In this document: piece by piece, positions 1 to 6,056 of the stretch
How the letters are laid out: every line of letters begins with the position of its first letter
Position numbering within the stretch: the stretch's first letter is position 1
Assembly: GCA_009377735.1 (NCBI GenBank)
Contig: WHTL01000013.1
Coordinates: 1-24,308 of the forward strand
DNA length: 24,308 nt
Direction of reading: 5' to 3'
Source of the DNA: Acidimicrobiia bacterium
GTDB lineage: Bacteria; Actinomycetota; Acidimicrobiia; Spongiisociales; ZC4RG35
Program-made: the position numbers and the translations under genes
Notes under the pieces: model-generated
The model's input: only the letters and a program-made list of their open reading frames with translations
Told to the model about the DNA's origin: nothing
Databases searched by the model: none

Positions 1-401
1 CGGATCGGCCCGACATAGTCGGTGTCGCTGGTGTGCCAAAAGGAGATGAACCGGGTCACACCCTCCACCCAGATTTCCATCATCATGTCGGCCTGCTCGA
101 TTCCCGACTGTGGTCTGGCGTTTGGAAAGTTATCGATCTTGATCGCCAAAACCCGCTGATCTGGCTCGGCACCTTTGGGTAGGGGCATGCCATTGAGTGG
201 TGACTCCGTGACCGAGGCCACGGTTACGGGTGGAGATGTGGTGGTGGTCGAGGTTGTCGACGTTGTGGTCGACGACGTCGTGCTCGACGTTGTGGTCGAC
301 GACGTGGTTGGAGCGGCTGTTGTTGTGGTTGTTGAGGCTCCCGAACTGCATGCTGCGACCAACAGCGCGAGCGCGGTAAAGGAAATAAGGGTTCTGTGCA
401 T
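1..401 (-). CDS. DUF3048 (YerB-like) lipoprotein, N-terminal part, runs off the left edge
   Basis: The minus strand encodes about 133 residues before the window ends. A short signal sequence (LISFTALALLVAAC) ends in a lipobox with Cys18, predicting a lipoprotein on the outer face of the membrane. Residues 22-57 are an almost pure Thr/Ser linker. After it comes IKIDN, then ARPQSG, QAD and VEGVTRF, and near the edge YVGPI; this order is that of the DUF3048 N-terminal domain of B. subtilis YerB-type proteins, whose role is not established. I start it at the ATG at 401 because a TACTAT box lies exactly 7 nt upstream; the in-frame ATG at 410 overlaps that box and would add only three residues. The C-terminal half of DUF3048 should lie left of the window. 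Family call is firm; function unknown. Confidence 0.85.
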   Translation of the reverse strand, partial: MHRTLISFTALALLVAACSSGASTTTTTAAPTTSSTTTSSTTSSTTTSTTSTTTTSPPVTVASVTESPLNGMPLPKGAEPDQRVLAIKIDNFPNARPQSGIEQADMMMEIWVEGVTRFISFWHTSDTDYVGPI

Positions 402-408
402 CCGAGCC

Positions 409-414
409 ATAGTA
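409..414 (-). promoter_or_regulatory. -10 box of leaderless promoter for the DUF3048 lipoprotein
   Basis: The minus strand reads TACTAT, 7 nt before the ATG at 401. A possible -35 (TTGAAT, 430-435) lies 15 nt further up. No Shine-Dalgarno is present, consistent with a leaderless mRNA. Inferred from spacing, not measured. Confidence 0.5.
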
Positions 415-446
415 GGTCAGATCGGGGCTATTCAAGACTATTTCAA

Positions 447-465
447 CTGGGGGCTCTGCCCCCAG
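447..465. other. Perfect GC-rich stem-loop
   Basis: Eight-base arms CTGGGGGC and GCCCCCAG flank a 3-nt loop TCT, followed by a C-run. There is no T-tract on either strand, so it is not a classical intrinsic terminator. It sits upstream of the DUF3048 promoter and may be an intergenic repeat or a transcription barrier. Confidence 0.5.
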
Positions 466-741
466 ACCCCCACGGCTGCCTCTACCTAACCTCTCGCGTG
501 GTCGGGCCGTCCGACCTCACCTTCGCGTCCTGCTTCTGTCTTGCGTTTTGGGGTGGGTGTCGGGTCCGGTGTTCTCGTGTCTTTAGGTATTCCGTTGGCT
601 CGTGGCGAGGTTTGGATGGGGTATCGCTGATCGGAGTTGGTTGAGTGCCTCCGGCCCTGATACTGGTCGAAGCAAGCCGGTCGAAGCGGCTCATGTCCTA
701 GCAAAAACGGTCTCACCCGGGGCCAAAGAAGTCCTGTTTTC

Positions 742-770
742 GATATTCTCCCCCCTCGAAGGAGGGGGGC
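742..770 (+). repeat. Dispersed C-tract/G-tract inverted repeat, copy 1
   Basis: GATATTCTCCCCCCTCGA followed by AGGAGGGGGG folds into an 8-bp stem (750-757 with 762-769) with a GAAG loop. The left half is identical over 18 bases to copy 2 (2831-2865, opposite orientation). It lies 56 bp beyond the stop of the ACT-protein gene (minus strand), a 3'-flank position shared by the other copies. It may act as a terminator or barrier, although it has no T-run. Confidence 0.7.
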
Positions 771-825
771 ACCTCCGCGACGTGGTCTGGTGCGACAAAC
801 CAGCTCAGCTTGGTGGGGCTTGTTT

Positions 826-1218
826 CTAGACGGAGCCCCGGACGGGGAGGACATCGTAGGCGGCCTCGGGGTCCTCCACGGACAGGGCGAGCTCGATGCC
901 GTCGGCGTGGGTCCGGAGCACGTAGATGGCATCGACGCCGATGTCCGCATCGGCCAGGGCACCGGTGACCCGACCCAACTCGCCGGGGCGATGCGCCATG
1001 TTCGTGGTGAGCACAGCGTGCTCGGTGAAGCCAAGTGCTGCCTCCCGTAGGACCCGCTTGGTGGCGATGGCGTCATCGACGATGATCCGCAGGGTTCCCT
1101 TGCCATCGTGGGAGTACCCGGTTAGGGCCTCGATGTTCACACCGGCGGCACCGAGGAGTTGGGTGAGTGCGGCCAATCGGCCGGATCGGCCCTCGATGTT
1201 GACGACGAACTCTTTCAT
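826..1218 (-). CDS. Tandem ACT-domain protein
   Basis: A 130-residue protein made of two ACT domains and nothing else. The first (about residues 1-68) starts KEFVVNIEGRSGRLAALTQLL and contains GVNIEAL; the second (about 70-125) starts with HRPGELGRVTGALADADIGVDAIYV. ACT domains bind amino acids or similar small ligands, and stand-alone double-ACT proteins are usually regulators; the ligand cannot be read from the sequence. I chose the ATG at 1218 rather than the longer open frame to 1293 because the ACT fold starts right there and a TACGCT box lies 6 nt upstream (leaderless arrangement). The gene is 78 bp downstream of the HhH-GPD gene on the same strand but seems to have its own promoter with a perfect dyad in its -35 region. 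Confidence 0.85.
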   Translation of the reverse strand: MKEFVVNIEGRSGRLAALTQLLGAAGVNIEALTGYSHDGKGTLRIIVDDAIATKRVLREAALGFTEHAVLTTNMAHRPGELGRVTGALADADIGVDAIYVLRTHADGIELALSVEDPEAAYDVLPVRGSV

Positions 1219-1224
1219 ACACCG

Positions 1225-1230
1225 AGCGTA
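1225..1230 (-). promoter_or_regulatory. -10 box of leaderless promoter for the ACT protein
   Basis: The minus strand reads TACGCT with 6 nt to the ATG at 1218, so transcription would begin at or next to the start codon. No Shine-Dalgarno is visible. Confidence 0.5.
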
Positions 1231-1238
1231 CCCAAGTG

Positions 1239-1251
1239 CCACAGGCTGTGG
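1239..1251. promoter_or_regulatory. Operator-like perfect dyad in the ACT-gene promoter
   Basis: CCACAG-G-CTGTGG is a perfect palindrome with 6-bp arms around one base. It ends 8 bp upstream of the proposed -10 box and so covers the spacer and -35 region of the ACT-gene promoter, a usual place for a repressor operator. The binding protein is unknown, and a chance dyad is possible. Confidence 0.35.
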
Positions 1252-1296
1252 GCTGTGTTTTCGTTGGGAAGCTGGCGGGGGCGGGCCGACCACCGT

Positions 1297-1956
1297 TCAG
1301 AGTCCCGCTACCTCCGGTTCCTCACGACCGCGTTCTCGTAGGTAGTTGTGCCAGATGAGCCGTGCCGCCACCGCGCGAAGCGGGCGCCATCTCTCTCCGA
1401 TCGCTTCCAACTGCACGGAGTCAGGCGGGTTGGCGAGTCCGAGAAGCTCACCCACACCTACCTGGAGGGCGCGGTCGCCCACCGGCCACATGTCGGGTCG
1501 TCGCAGACATGAGAGGAGATAGACGTCGGCGGTCCAGGGACCGACTCCGTTGAGTTCGAGCAGCCGAGATCGGGCGGTGGAGTCGTCGACATGGGTGAGC
1601 GCAGCAAGATCGAATCGTCCCGCGAGCAACGCCTCGGACAATTCGAGCAGGTATGTCGTCTTCTGCCGTGTCACCCCCGCATCACGAATCTTCGCGGGTC
1701 CGCCGGCGAGGACCGCTTCGGGTGTCATCTCCCCCAGACCGCGCCGTAACCGCTCGAAGACTGCCTTCCCAGACGCCAGTGAGACTTGCTGTTCGAGGAT
1801 GAAGAGCACCAGAGATGGGAATCCCGGGGGTCGACCCCACATTTCGGGTATCCCGTGGTTGGCCACCACCGAGGCGAGATCTGCGTCGTCGCGGGTGAGC
1901 AATTCTACGGCCTCGGCGAAGCCGGACGGTTCCAGGGTGACGGTGGGGTCAGTCAT
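1297..1956 (-). CDS. HhH-GPD family DNA-3-methyladenine glycosylase
   Basis: A 219-residue base-excision-repair glycosylase of the AlkA/HhH-GPD superfamily, expected to excise alkylated bases such as 3-methyladenine from DNA. The helix-hairpin-helix is LNGVGPWTA (residues 135-143), followed by PVGDRAL with the presumed catalytic Asp161; FILEQQVSLASG (52-63) is the typical first motif. The N-terminal beta domain of E. coli AlkA is absent, so it resembles the compact bacterial form. Its ATG overlaps the stop of the nickel-SOD maturation protease gene as ATGA, so the two are co-transcribed and probably translationally coupled. This ties a DNA-repair enzyme to a superoxide-defence locus. Exact substrate range is not visible. 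Confidence 0.85.
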   Translation of the reverse strand: MTDPTVTLEPSGFAEAVELLTRDDADLASVVANHGIPEMWGRPPGFPSLVLFILEQQVSLASGKAVFERLRRGLGEMTPEAVLAGGPAKIRDAGVTRQKTTYLLELSEALLAGRFDLAALTHVDDSTARSRLLELNGVGPWTADVYLLSCLRRPDMWPVGDRALQVGVGELLGLANPPDSVQLEAIGERWRPLRAVAARLIWHNYLRERGREEPEVAGL

Positions 1957-2351
1957 GGGCGTGGCCAGACGACAACATAGCTGTCACGGGTGGTCACGGG
2001 TCCCAACGTCCTGGAATCGGAACGAGTTAGGTGATGGGCGTCCGAGAGGACGAACATCTCTTGGTTGCCCACCACCCATCGTCCATCCGGCTCCACCGGA
2101 CGGAGATCCGCGACGAGGTGTGTGCTCGTCGTGTCGTTCACCATGAGGGCACCGGAAACGATCTCCACCACATCACCGCCGACAGCGACCACCCTCTTCA
2201 CCATCCAGAAGTCCTTTCGGCTCGGATGGGAGAAACAGACGATGCGACCCGTCTTGGGAACCGCCGTCAACCAGCCGATGAGAGTGTCTCCTTCCCCGAG
2301 GGTGGGGGACATCGAATCCTCGGCTACCACGAACCTTCTTATGGGAAGCAC
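1953..2351 (-). CDS. sodX: Nickel-type superoxide dismutase maturation protease (S26 family)
   Basis: A 132-residue signal-peptidase-like serine protease without a membrane anchor. EDSMSPTL carries the nucleophile Ser13 and MVKRVVAVGGD the general base Lys52, the Ser/Lys dyad of S26 peptidases; SDAHHLTRSDSRTLGPV (103-119) matches the conserved C-terminal box. Adjacency to sodN on the divergent strand identifies it as the enzyme that removes the short N-terminal propeptide of nickel SOD and exposes the His1 nickel ligand. The start is GTG at 2351, with TACACT 7 nt upstream and no Shine-Dalgarno, suggesting a leaderless message. Its end overlaps the HhH-GPD gene by 4 nt. The family call is strong; the specific role rests on the neighbour. 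Confidence 0.85.
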   Translation of the reverse strand: MLPIRRFVVAEDSMSPTLGEGDTLIGWLTAVPKTGRIVCFSHPSRKDFWMVKRVVAVGGDVVEIVSGALMVNDTTSTHLVADLRPVEPDGRWVVGNQEMFVLSDAHHLTRSDSRTLGPVTTRDSYVVVWPRP

Positions 2352-2394
2352 GCGAGAGAGTGTAAGTTGAGGGAAAGGACCACCAGGAGAAGAT
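2352..2394. promoter_or_regulatory. 43-bp divergent control region between sodX and sodN
   Basis: The leftward -10 box for sodX is TACACT at 2359-2364 (minus strand), 7 nt from its GTG. Rightward, TAAGTT (2363-2368) is a possible -10 and AGGAGA is a clear Shine-Dalgarno for sodN. The two promoters must overlap, so one regulator could control both genes. I see no clean dyad for a Nur-type regulator. Confidence 0.45.
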
Positions 2395-2802
2395 ATGTTC
2401 CGTCCAACTGTCGTCCATGCCCATTGCGACCTGTTCTGCGGTGTCTACGACCCCGCCCAGGCAAAGATCGAGGCCATGTCGGTCCTCAAATCGGCCGAGA
2501 AGTACCAGGACTCCGATGATGAGGTGTTCCGCGCTCGTGCCATCTCCATCAAGGAGGAGCGGGCCGAGCTGGTAAAGCACCATCTCATGGTGCTTTGGGC
2601 CGACTTCTTCGACGAGAGCCATCGCTCTGACTTCCCCAACCTCGACGATCTCTTCTGGCGGGGCATCCACCAGGCAGGTGTTGCCAAGAAGTCAATGGAT
2701 CCCGCCGACGGTCAGAAGTTGATCGACCTCATCGATGAGATCGCCGACATCTTCTGGCAGACCGAGAAGGCCCAGGGCAGCGGGGTATACCCCCCAAGTT
2801 GA
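2395..2802 (+). CDS. sodN: Nickel superoxide dismutase precursor
   Basis: A 135-residue precursor whose propeptide is only nine residues (MFRPTVVHA), followed by the nickel hook HCDLFCGVYDPAQ starting at His10. In the mature protein His1, Cys2 and Cys6 bind nickel, all preserved here, and the rest is a four-helix bundle (SVLKSAEKYQ, ARAISIKEERAELVKHHL, WADFF). The enzyme dismutates superoxide to oxygen and hydrogen peroxide in a hexamer. Oddity: position 5 of the hook is Phe (codon TTC), where Streptomyces enzymes have Pro (HCDLPCG). The start ATG has a good AGGAGA Shine-Dalgarno. The maturation protease gene is divergent, 43 bp away. Identification is very safe. Confidence 0.95.
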   Translation: MFRPTVVHAHCDLFCGVYDPAQAKIEAMSVLKSAEKYQDSDDEVFRARAISIKEERAELVKHHLMVLWADFFDESHRSDFPNLDDLFWRGIHQAGVAKKSMDPADGQKLIDLIDEIADIFWQTEKAQGSGVYPPS

Positions 2803-2830
2803 TAACTCCCCCAATCACCCTCAATTACCT

Positions 2831-2865
2831 ATTGTCCCCCTCCTTCGTCGAGGGGGGAGAATATC
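2831..2865 (-). repeat. Dispersed C-tract/G-tract inverted repeat, copy 2
   Basis: Read on the minus strand it begins GATATTCTCCCCCCTCGA, has CGA AGG in the middle and ends AGGGGGACAAT. The stem is CCCCCTC with GAGGGGG. It lies between the convergent ends of sodN and the PGPGW gene, where it could serve as a bidirectional terminator or barrier. It shares 18 identical bases with copy 1 and both ends with copy 3. Confidence 0.7.
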
Positions 2866-2869
2866 AGGG

Positions 2870-3127
2870 CTAGGCGCTCTCGAGAACTCGGTCTTCCGGG
2901 TCCGGTGCTTCTTCTACTGCGATCATCTCGCCTAGCGCGCCGGGGATGTGACGGGCGAGGAAGGTGCGGCCCCGGACCTCGAGGCGGCGCGCCCATGGGA
3001 ACACCGGTGCCCACACTGCGATGCCCGCGAAGATGAGTGCCCACCCGGGAAGAAGGGGGAGGGCAAGACCGGCAACACCAACCGCGAGGATGACGAGCCC
3101 GGCGATGAAGCGGAACATCTTGCTCAT
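2870..3127 (-). CDS. PGPGW-family small membrane protein
   Basis: An 85-residue protein with a hydrophobic hairpin (residues 5-24 and 26-44) around LPLLPGWALIFAGIAVWA, the Pro/Gly/Trp signature of the PGPGW putative transmembrane family, followed by a basic stretch FPWARRLEVRGR and an acidic tail. It should be an integral membrane protein; its function is unknown in the family. The ATG at 3127 has no Shine-Dalgarno; CATGCT on the minus strand lies 6 nt upstream and could be a leaderless -10. It follows metG on the same strand after 55 bp, and a dispersed inverted repeat lies at its 3' end. Confidence 0.8.
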   Translation of the reverse strand: MSKMFRFIAGLVILAVGVAGLALPLLPGWALIFAGIAVWAPVFPWARRLEVRGRTFLARHIPGALGEMIAVEEAPDPEDRVLESA

Positions 3128-3182
3128 CGTTCCAGCATGCCACGTCAGGAGCGCTATGAGAAGGGGATTCTGCTGAGGGCGT

Positions 3183-4823
3183 TCAGTCCAGTTCGTCGCC
3201 CATGAGCTTCTCGAAGAGAGGGTGGATTTCCCCGAGTGGGGTGGATGCGGTTAGCCCGGGCCGCGCCCAGACGAGGCCATCTTCCGAAACGGCTAGCATC
3301 TCCCGCACCAGTGGTGAGGTGAACGGCAGGTAGGGCTCCAGCAAGACCGATATCCCGGCGATGGCCGACAAGGCGGTGCTCAGGATGCTCCCCGCTCTCT
3401 CGGGGTCGTCCTTGACCATTTTCCAGGGCTCCTCGGCGTTGAGGTACACGTTGACCGCGGCAGCCGTCTCCATGATCCGTCGCAGACCCGCCCTCAGTTC
3501 GACGCTCTCGATGAAGCTGGCTACATCGTCGAAGGCCCCGTCCACGGCAGAGAGCAGTGCTTCGTCGTCTGGAGTGGATCTCGGGGTTGGCGGTGTCTTC
3601 CCGTCGAAGTTGCGATGGGTCAAATTGAGGACCCGGTTCACCAGATTGCCCCAGGTAGCCACCAGCTCCTCGTTGACCCGTCGGATGAGCTCGGAGTCGG
3701 AGAGGTCGGTGTCGTTTTGCTCGGGGAGTACCGAGCCCAGGGCATAACGGATGGCGTCTGGTTCCAACCGCTCGGCATACCACCCGATGCTCCGACCGAC
3801 TCCACGGCTCGCCGACGCCTTCTCCGAACCAAACGTCACGTATTGGTTGGCGGGAACGTTCGTGGGCAGGTTGAGGTCCCCGTGGCCGAGGAGCATCGCC
3901 GGCCAGATGACGGTGTGGAAGGGGATGTTGTCCTTTCCAACGAAGTAGTAGGACTCGGCCTCGGGGTCGGTCCACCACTCCTCCCAGGCGTCTGGGTCGT
4001 TGGTGCTCGACGCCCACTCCTTGGCTGCTGATAGATAGCCGATTACTGCATCGAACCAGACATAGATCCGCTTGCCCGGGCCCAGATCGTCGACCGGCAC
4101 CTCGACTCCCCATTCGATGTCCCTGGTGATGGCGCGATCGGGGAGCCCCTCCTCGATCATGCCCAGTGCCCAGTTTCGGACGTGGCGCCGCCAGGTGGTC
4201 TTCGACTCGAGCCACTCCTTGAGTGCGGCGGCCTGCTTGGAGAGGAGGAGGAAGTAATGCTCGGTGGAGCGGTACTCGGGTGTCGCCCCCGAGATCGTGC
4301 TGCGGGGAGAGATCAGGTCGGTGGGGTCGAGGGTGCGCCCACAATTGTCACATTGATCTCCACGGGCGTTCTCATACCCGCAGTGGGGACAGGTGCCCTC
4401 CACATACCGGTCAGGGAGAAACCGCTTTGCCTCGGGGTCGTAGAGCTGATCGGTGGTCCGCTTCTCCAGGAGTCCCTTCTCGAGCAGGGCGAGGAACATC
4501 TCCTGGGTGACACGGTGGTGGTTCTCGGTCCCGGTGGTGGTGTACAGATCCCAGCTGATGCCGACGGCCTCCCAGGCGGCGACGATCTCGGCGTGGTAGC
4601 GATCGACGATGACCTGCGGTGCCACACCCTCGGCATCAGCCCTCACCGTGATCGGGGTCCCATGGACGTCGGATCCCGAGACCATGAGGACGGCGTTCCC
4701 CCGGATACGGTGGTAACGAGCAAAGATGTCGGCGGGGAGATAGGCGCCGGCGAGATGTCCAAGATGACGGGATCCCGAGGCGTAGGGCCAGGCGACGGCT
4801 ACCAGGATGTGACGGGTGGACAT
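3183..4823 (-). CDS. metG: Methionine--tRNA ligase
   Basis: A 546-residue class I aminoacyl-tRNA synthetase that charges tRNA-Met. The HIGH motif is HLGH (20-23), preceded by VAVAWPYASG; the connective-peptide zinc knuckle has Cys145, Cys148, Cys158 and Cys161 (CPHCG ... CDNCG); YVWFDAVIGY (254-263) is the usual methionine-pocket region. The KMSKS loop reads KASAS (335-339), keeping the first Lys and both Ser but losing Met and the second Lys. The anticodon-binding helical domain follows (WGNLVNRVLN at 391-400). There is no C-terminal EMAP/Trbp111 dimerisation domain, so this is the short form. The ATG at 4823 has TAGCGT 7 nt upstream, again a leaderless layout. Confidence 0.95.
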   Translation of the reverse strand: MSTRHILVAVAWPYASGSRHLGHLAGAYLPADIFARYHRIRGNAVLMVSGSDVHGTPITVRADAEGVAPQVIVDRYHAEIVAAWEAVGISWDLYTTTGTENHHRVTQEMFLALLEKGLLEKRTTDQLYDPEAKRFLPDRYVEGTCPHCGYENARGDQCDNCGRTLDPTDLISPRSTISGATPEYRSTEHYFLLLSKQAAALKEWLESKTTWRRHVRNWALGMIEEGLPDRAITRDIEWGVEVPVDDLGPGKRIYVWFDAVIGYLSAAKEWASSTNDPDAWEEWWTDPEAESYYFVGKDNIPFHTVIWPAMLLGHGDLNLPTNVPANQYVTFGSEKASASRGVGRSIGWYAERLEPDAIRYALGSVLPEQNDTDLSDSELIRRVNEELVATWGNLVNRVLNLTHRNFDGKTPPTPRSTPDDEALLSAVDGAFDDVASFIESVELRAGLRRIMETAAAVNVYLNAEEPWKMVKDDPERAGSILSTALSAIAGISVLLEPYLPFTSPLVREMLAVSEDGLVWARPGLTASTPLGEIHPLFEKLMGDELD

Positions 4824-4830
4824 CGGGTGT

Positions 4831-4836
4831 ACGCTA
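4831..4836 (-). promoter_or_regulatory. -10 box of leaderless promoter for metG
   Basis: The minus strand reads TAGCGT, 7 nt before the ATG. The same hexamer and spacing recur upstream of pgl at 11997-12002. No good -35 is visible. Confidence 0.5.
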
Positions 4837-4875
4837 GCGCTGGTACTGGCGAGGGCCGTCTTTGGACTGATCCGT

Positions 4876-4881
4876 TATTCT
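4876..4881 (+). promoter_or_regulatory. Probable -10 box upstream of the LuxR-type regulator
   Basis: TATTCT lies 7 nt before an ATG at 4889 that opens a five-codon frame (MGIER, stop at 4906). If transcription starts there, the regulator mRNA would have a 5' leader of about 115 nt carrying small open frames. Inferred from its match to the other leaderless promoters here. Confidence 0.4.
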
Positions 4882-4938
4882 GCCCTCAATGGGTATTGAG
4901 CGGTGAGAGAGGAAGATCAGATTCTGGGGCGTGAACGC

Positions 4939-4995
4939 ATGAAGGGGTCCCGATTGACCAGGCTCGGCTACCCGCCGGCCATGCCGTTCCGCTGA
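4939..4995 (+). CDS. Possible 18-codon leader peptide
   Basis: ATG at 4939 opens MKGSRLTRLGYPPAMPFR and stops at 4995, eight bases before the ATG of the LuxR-type regulator. It has no strong Shine-Dalgarno, and neither does the regulator. Such a frame could couple translation to the downstream gene. A chance frame of this length is entirely possible, so treat it as a candidate only. Confidence 0.25.
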   Translation: MKGSRLTRLGYPPAMPFR

Positions 4996-5002
4996 TGCCC
5001 TC

Positions 5003-6016
5003 ATGATCGACTGGGCTTCCGCCCTCGCCGAAATTGAGTGGACCGATGTCGAATGGAACATCGTCGAACCCACCCACCCCAACACCATGGAAGCGGGCGA
5101 CGCCGTCGTCGAGACCCTCACCTCGGTGATCCCGGCCGATCGCACCAGCTTCAACTTCGTTGACGCCGAGACCCTGGAATACGCCACGATCGGAACTCGG
5201 GTGACACCCAGCGACCCCGAGGAGGTGGAGGGCTACATGGGTAATGACCTAGTAGCCCAACTCGGTGAGCTGCCTCTCTTCAAGTACTTCTTCGGTGGGG
5301 AGTCCGGCCCGGTGCGGTGGGAGGACCTTCCCGACGGACAGGCGTTCGTGGAGTCAGACCTTTATCAGGCAATGTACGGGGAGCTCGGAATACGCCACCA
5401 ACTGGCGATGCGCTGTGCCGACACCAGTCACGGAGCGAGCTTCGTCAGCTTGTCCCGGATCTCGAAGAGATTCACCGATCGAGAGGTCGAACTGATGGAG
5501 GCGATGCGCCCCGCCATCAATGCGGTCCTCCATCACAGCGACACCAAGGCACGGTACGACCTTGCTGTCTCGGCACTCAGCGAGGGCCACCAGTCGGTCA
5601 TGATCATCGCCGCCGATGGCTCGGTCGTGGAGTCGTCGGGACCTGCCGAGGCCATCCCAAGCTGGCTCGGCGACCTCATCAAGAGGAAGGAGGGTGAGGC
5701 GCGCTTTATGAACGGAATGGTCGAGGGCCGCAGTGTCCGTGTCGTGTCGGGGACACACGAGCATCTGGTGATCCTCGGGGACCGATCAAACGCCGCCGAC
5801 GCTCTAACCGAAGCCGGGCTAACGGCACGACAGGTCGACGTAGCGCTCGCTTTGGCGGCCGGTGGAACCAACACCGAGGTCTCGTCCCGTCTCGGGGTGG
5901 GCGAGGGAACCCTAAAAACGCATCTCGCTGCGATCTACCGCCGTATCAACGTCGACAACCGGGGTGCCGCCATCGCCGCTATCAACGAGATTGTCGGCTC
6001 CAGGGTCGCCAGCTGA
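5003..6016 (+). CDS. LuxR-type (GerE) HTH transcriptional regulator
   Basis: A 337-residue protein. The last ~67 residues are a LuxR/GerE DNA-binding domain: LTARQVDVALALAAGGTN, then SRLGVGEGTLKTHLAAIYRR and INVDNRGAAI. The first ~200 residues (ADRTSFNFVD ... FVSLSRISKRFTDREVELMEAMRPAINAVL) look like a GAF-type sensor, followed by a second small sensory-looking part (MIIAADGSVVESSGPA). No receiver-domain phospho-Asp motif is seen, so it is probably a one-component ligand sensor. It ends 40 bp before deoC on the same strand and may control the deoxyribose/aldehyde genes, which is inference from position. The ATG has no Shine-Dalgarno and lies behind small upstream frames; the start is therefore moderately sure. 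Confidence 0.8.
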   Translation: MIDWASALAEIEWTDVEWNIVEPTHPNTMEAGDAVVETLTSVIPADRTSFNFVDAETLEYATIGTRVTPSDPEEVEGYMGNDLVAQLGELPLFKYFFGGESGPVRWEDLPDGQAFVESDLYQAMYGELGIRHQLAMRCADTSHGASFVSLSRISKRFTDREVELMEAMRPAINAVLHHSDTKARYDLAVSALSEGHQSVMIIAADGSVVESSGPAEAIPSWLGDLIKRKEGEARFMNGMVEGRSVRVVSGTHEHLVILGDRSNAADALTEAGLTARQVDVALALAAGGTNTEVSSRLGVGEGTLKTHLAAIYRRINVDNRGAAIAAINEIVGSRVAS

Positions 6017-6043
6017 CGTCGGCGTACCACTAGGGCACACCAC

Positions 6044-6049
6044 TACCAT
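6044..6049 (+). promoter_or_regulatory. -10 box of leaderless promoter for deoC
   Basis: TACCAT lies 7 nt before the GTG at 6057, in the 40-bp gap behind the LuxR-type gene. It supports the GTG as the true deoC start and suggests the deoC genes have their own promoter. Confidence 0.5.
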
Positions 6050-6056
6050 CCTCCCC

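Larger units (their letters stand above)
402..825. other. 424-bp non-coding stretch with several hairpins
   Basis: No open frame here has a recognisable product; those present are low-complexity or overlap the neighbours in other frames. It holds the promoter of the DUF3048 gene at its left end, a perfect 8-bp-stem hairpin at 447-465, a smaller dyad at 500-516 (GGTCGG, 5-nt loop, CCGACC), a 9-bp direct repeat GGTCGAAGC at 665-673 and 679-687, and a C-tract/G-tract inverted repeat at 742-770 just behind the ACT-protein gene. I see no tRNA-like fold. Confidence 0.6.

Noticed and set aside
235..310. Possible short-repeat array (GTCGAC/GACGTC units)
   Set aside because: The units are irregular and are explained by Thr/Ser codons of the lipoprotein linker; there are no spacers as in CRISPR.
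130..435. Asn/His-rich frame on the minus strand
   Set aside because: It is the alternative reading of the Thr/Ser linker of the DUF3048 lipoprotein; the lipobox and family motifs are in the other frame.
3154..4344. 396-residue frame on the minus strand
   Set aside because: It is an Arg/Pro/Gly-rich frame lying over metG, whose own frame has all synthetase motifs.
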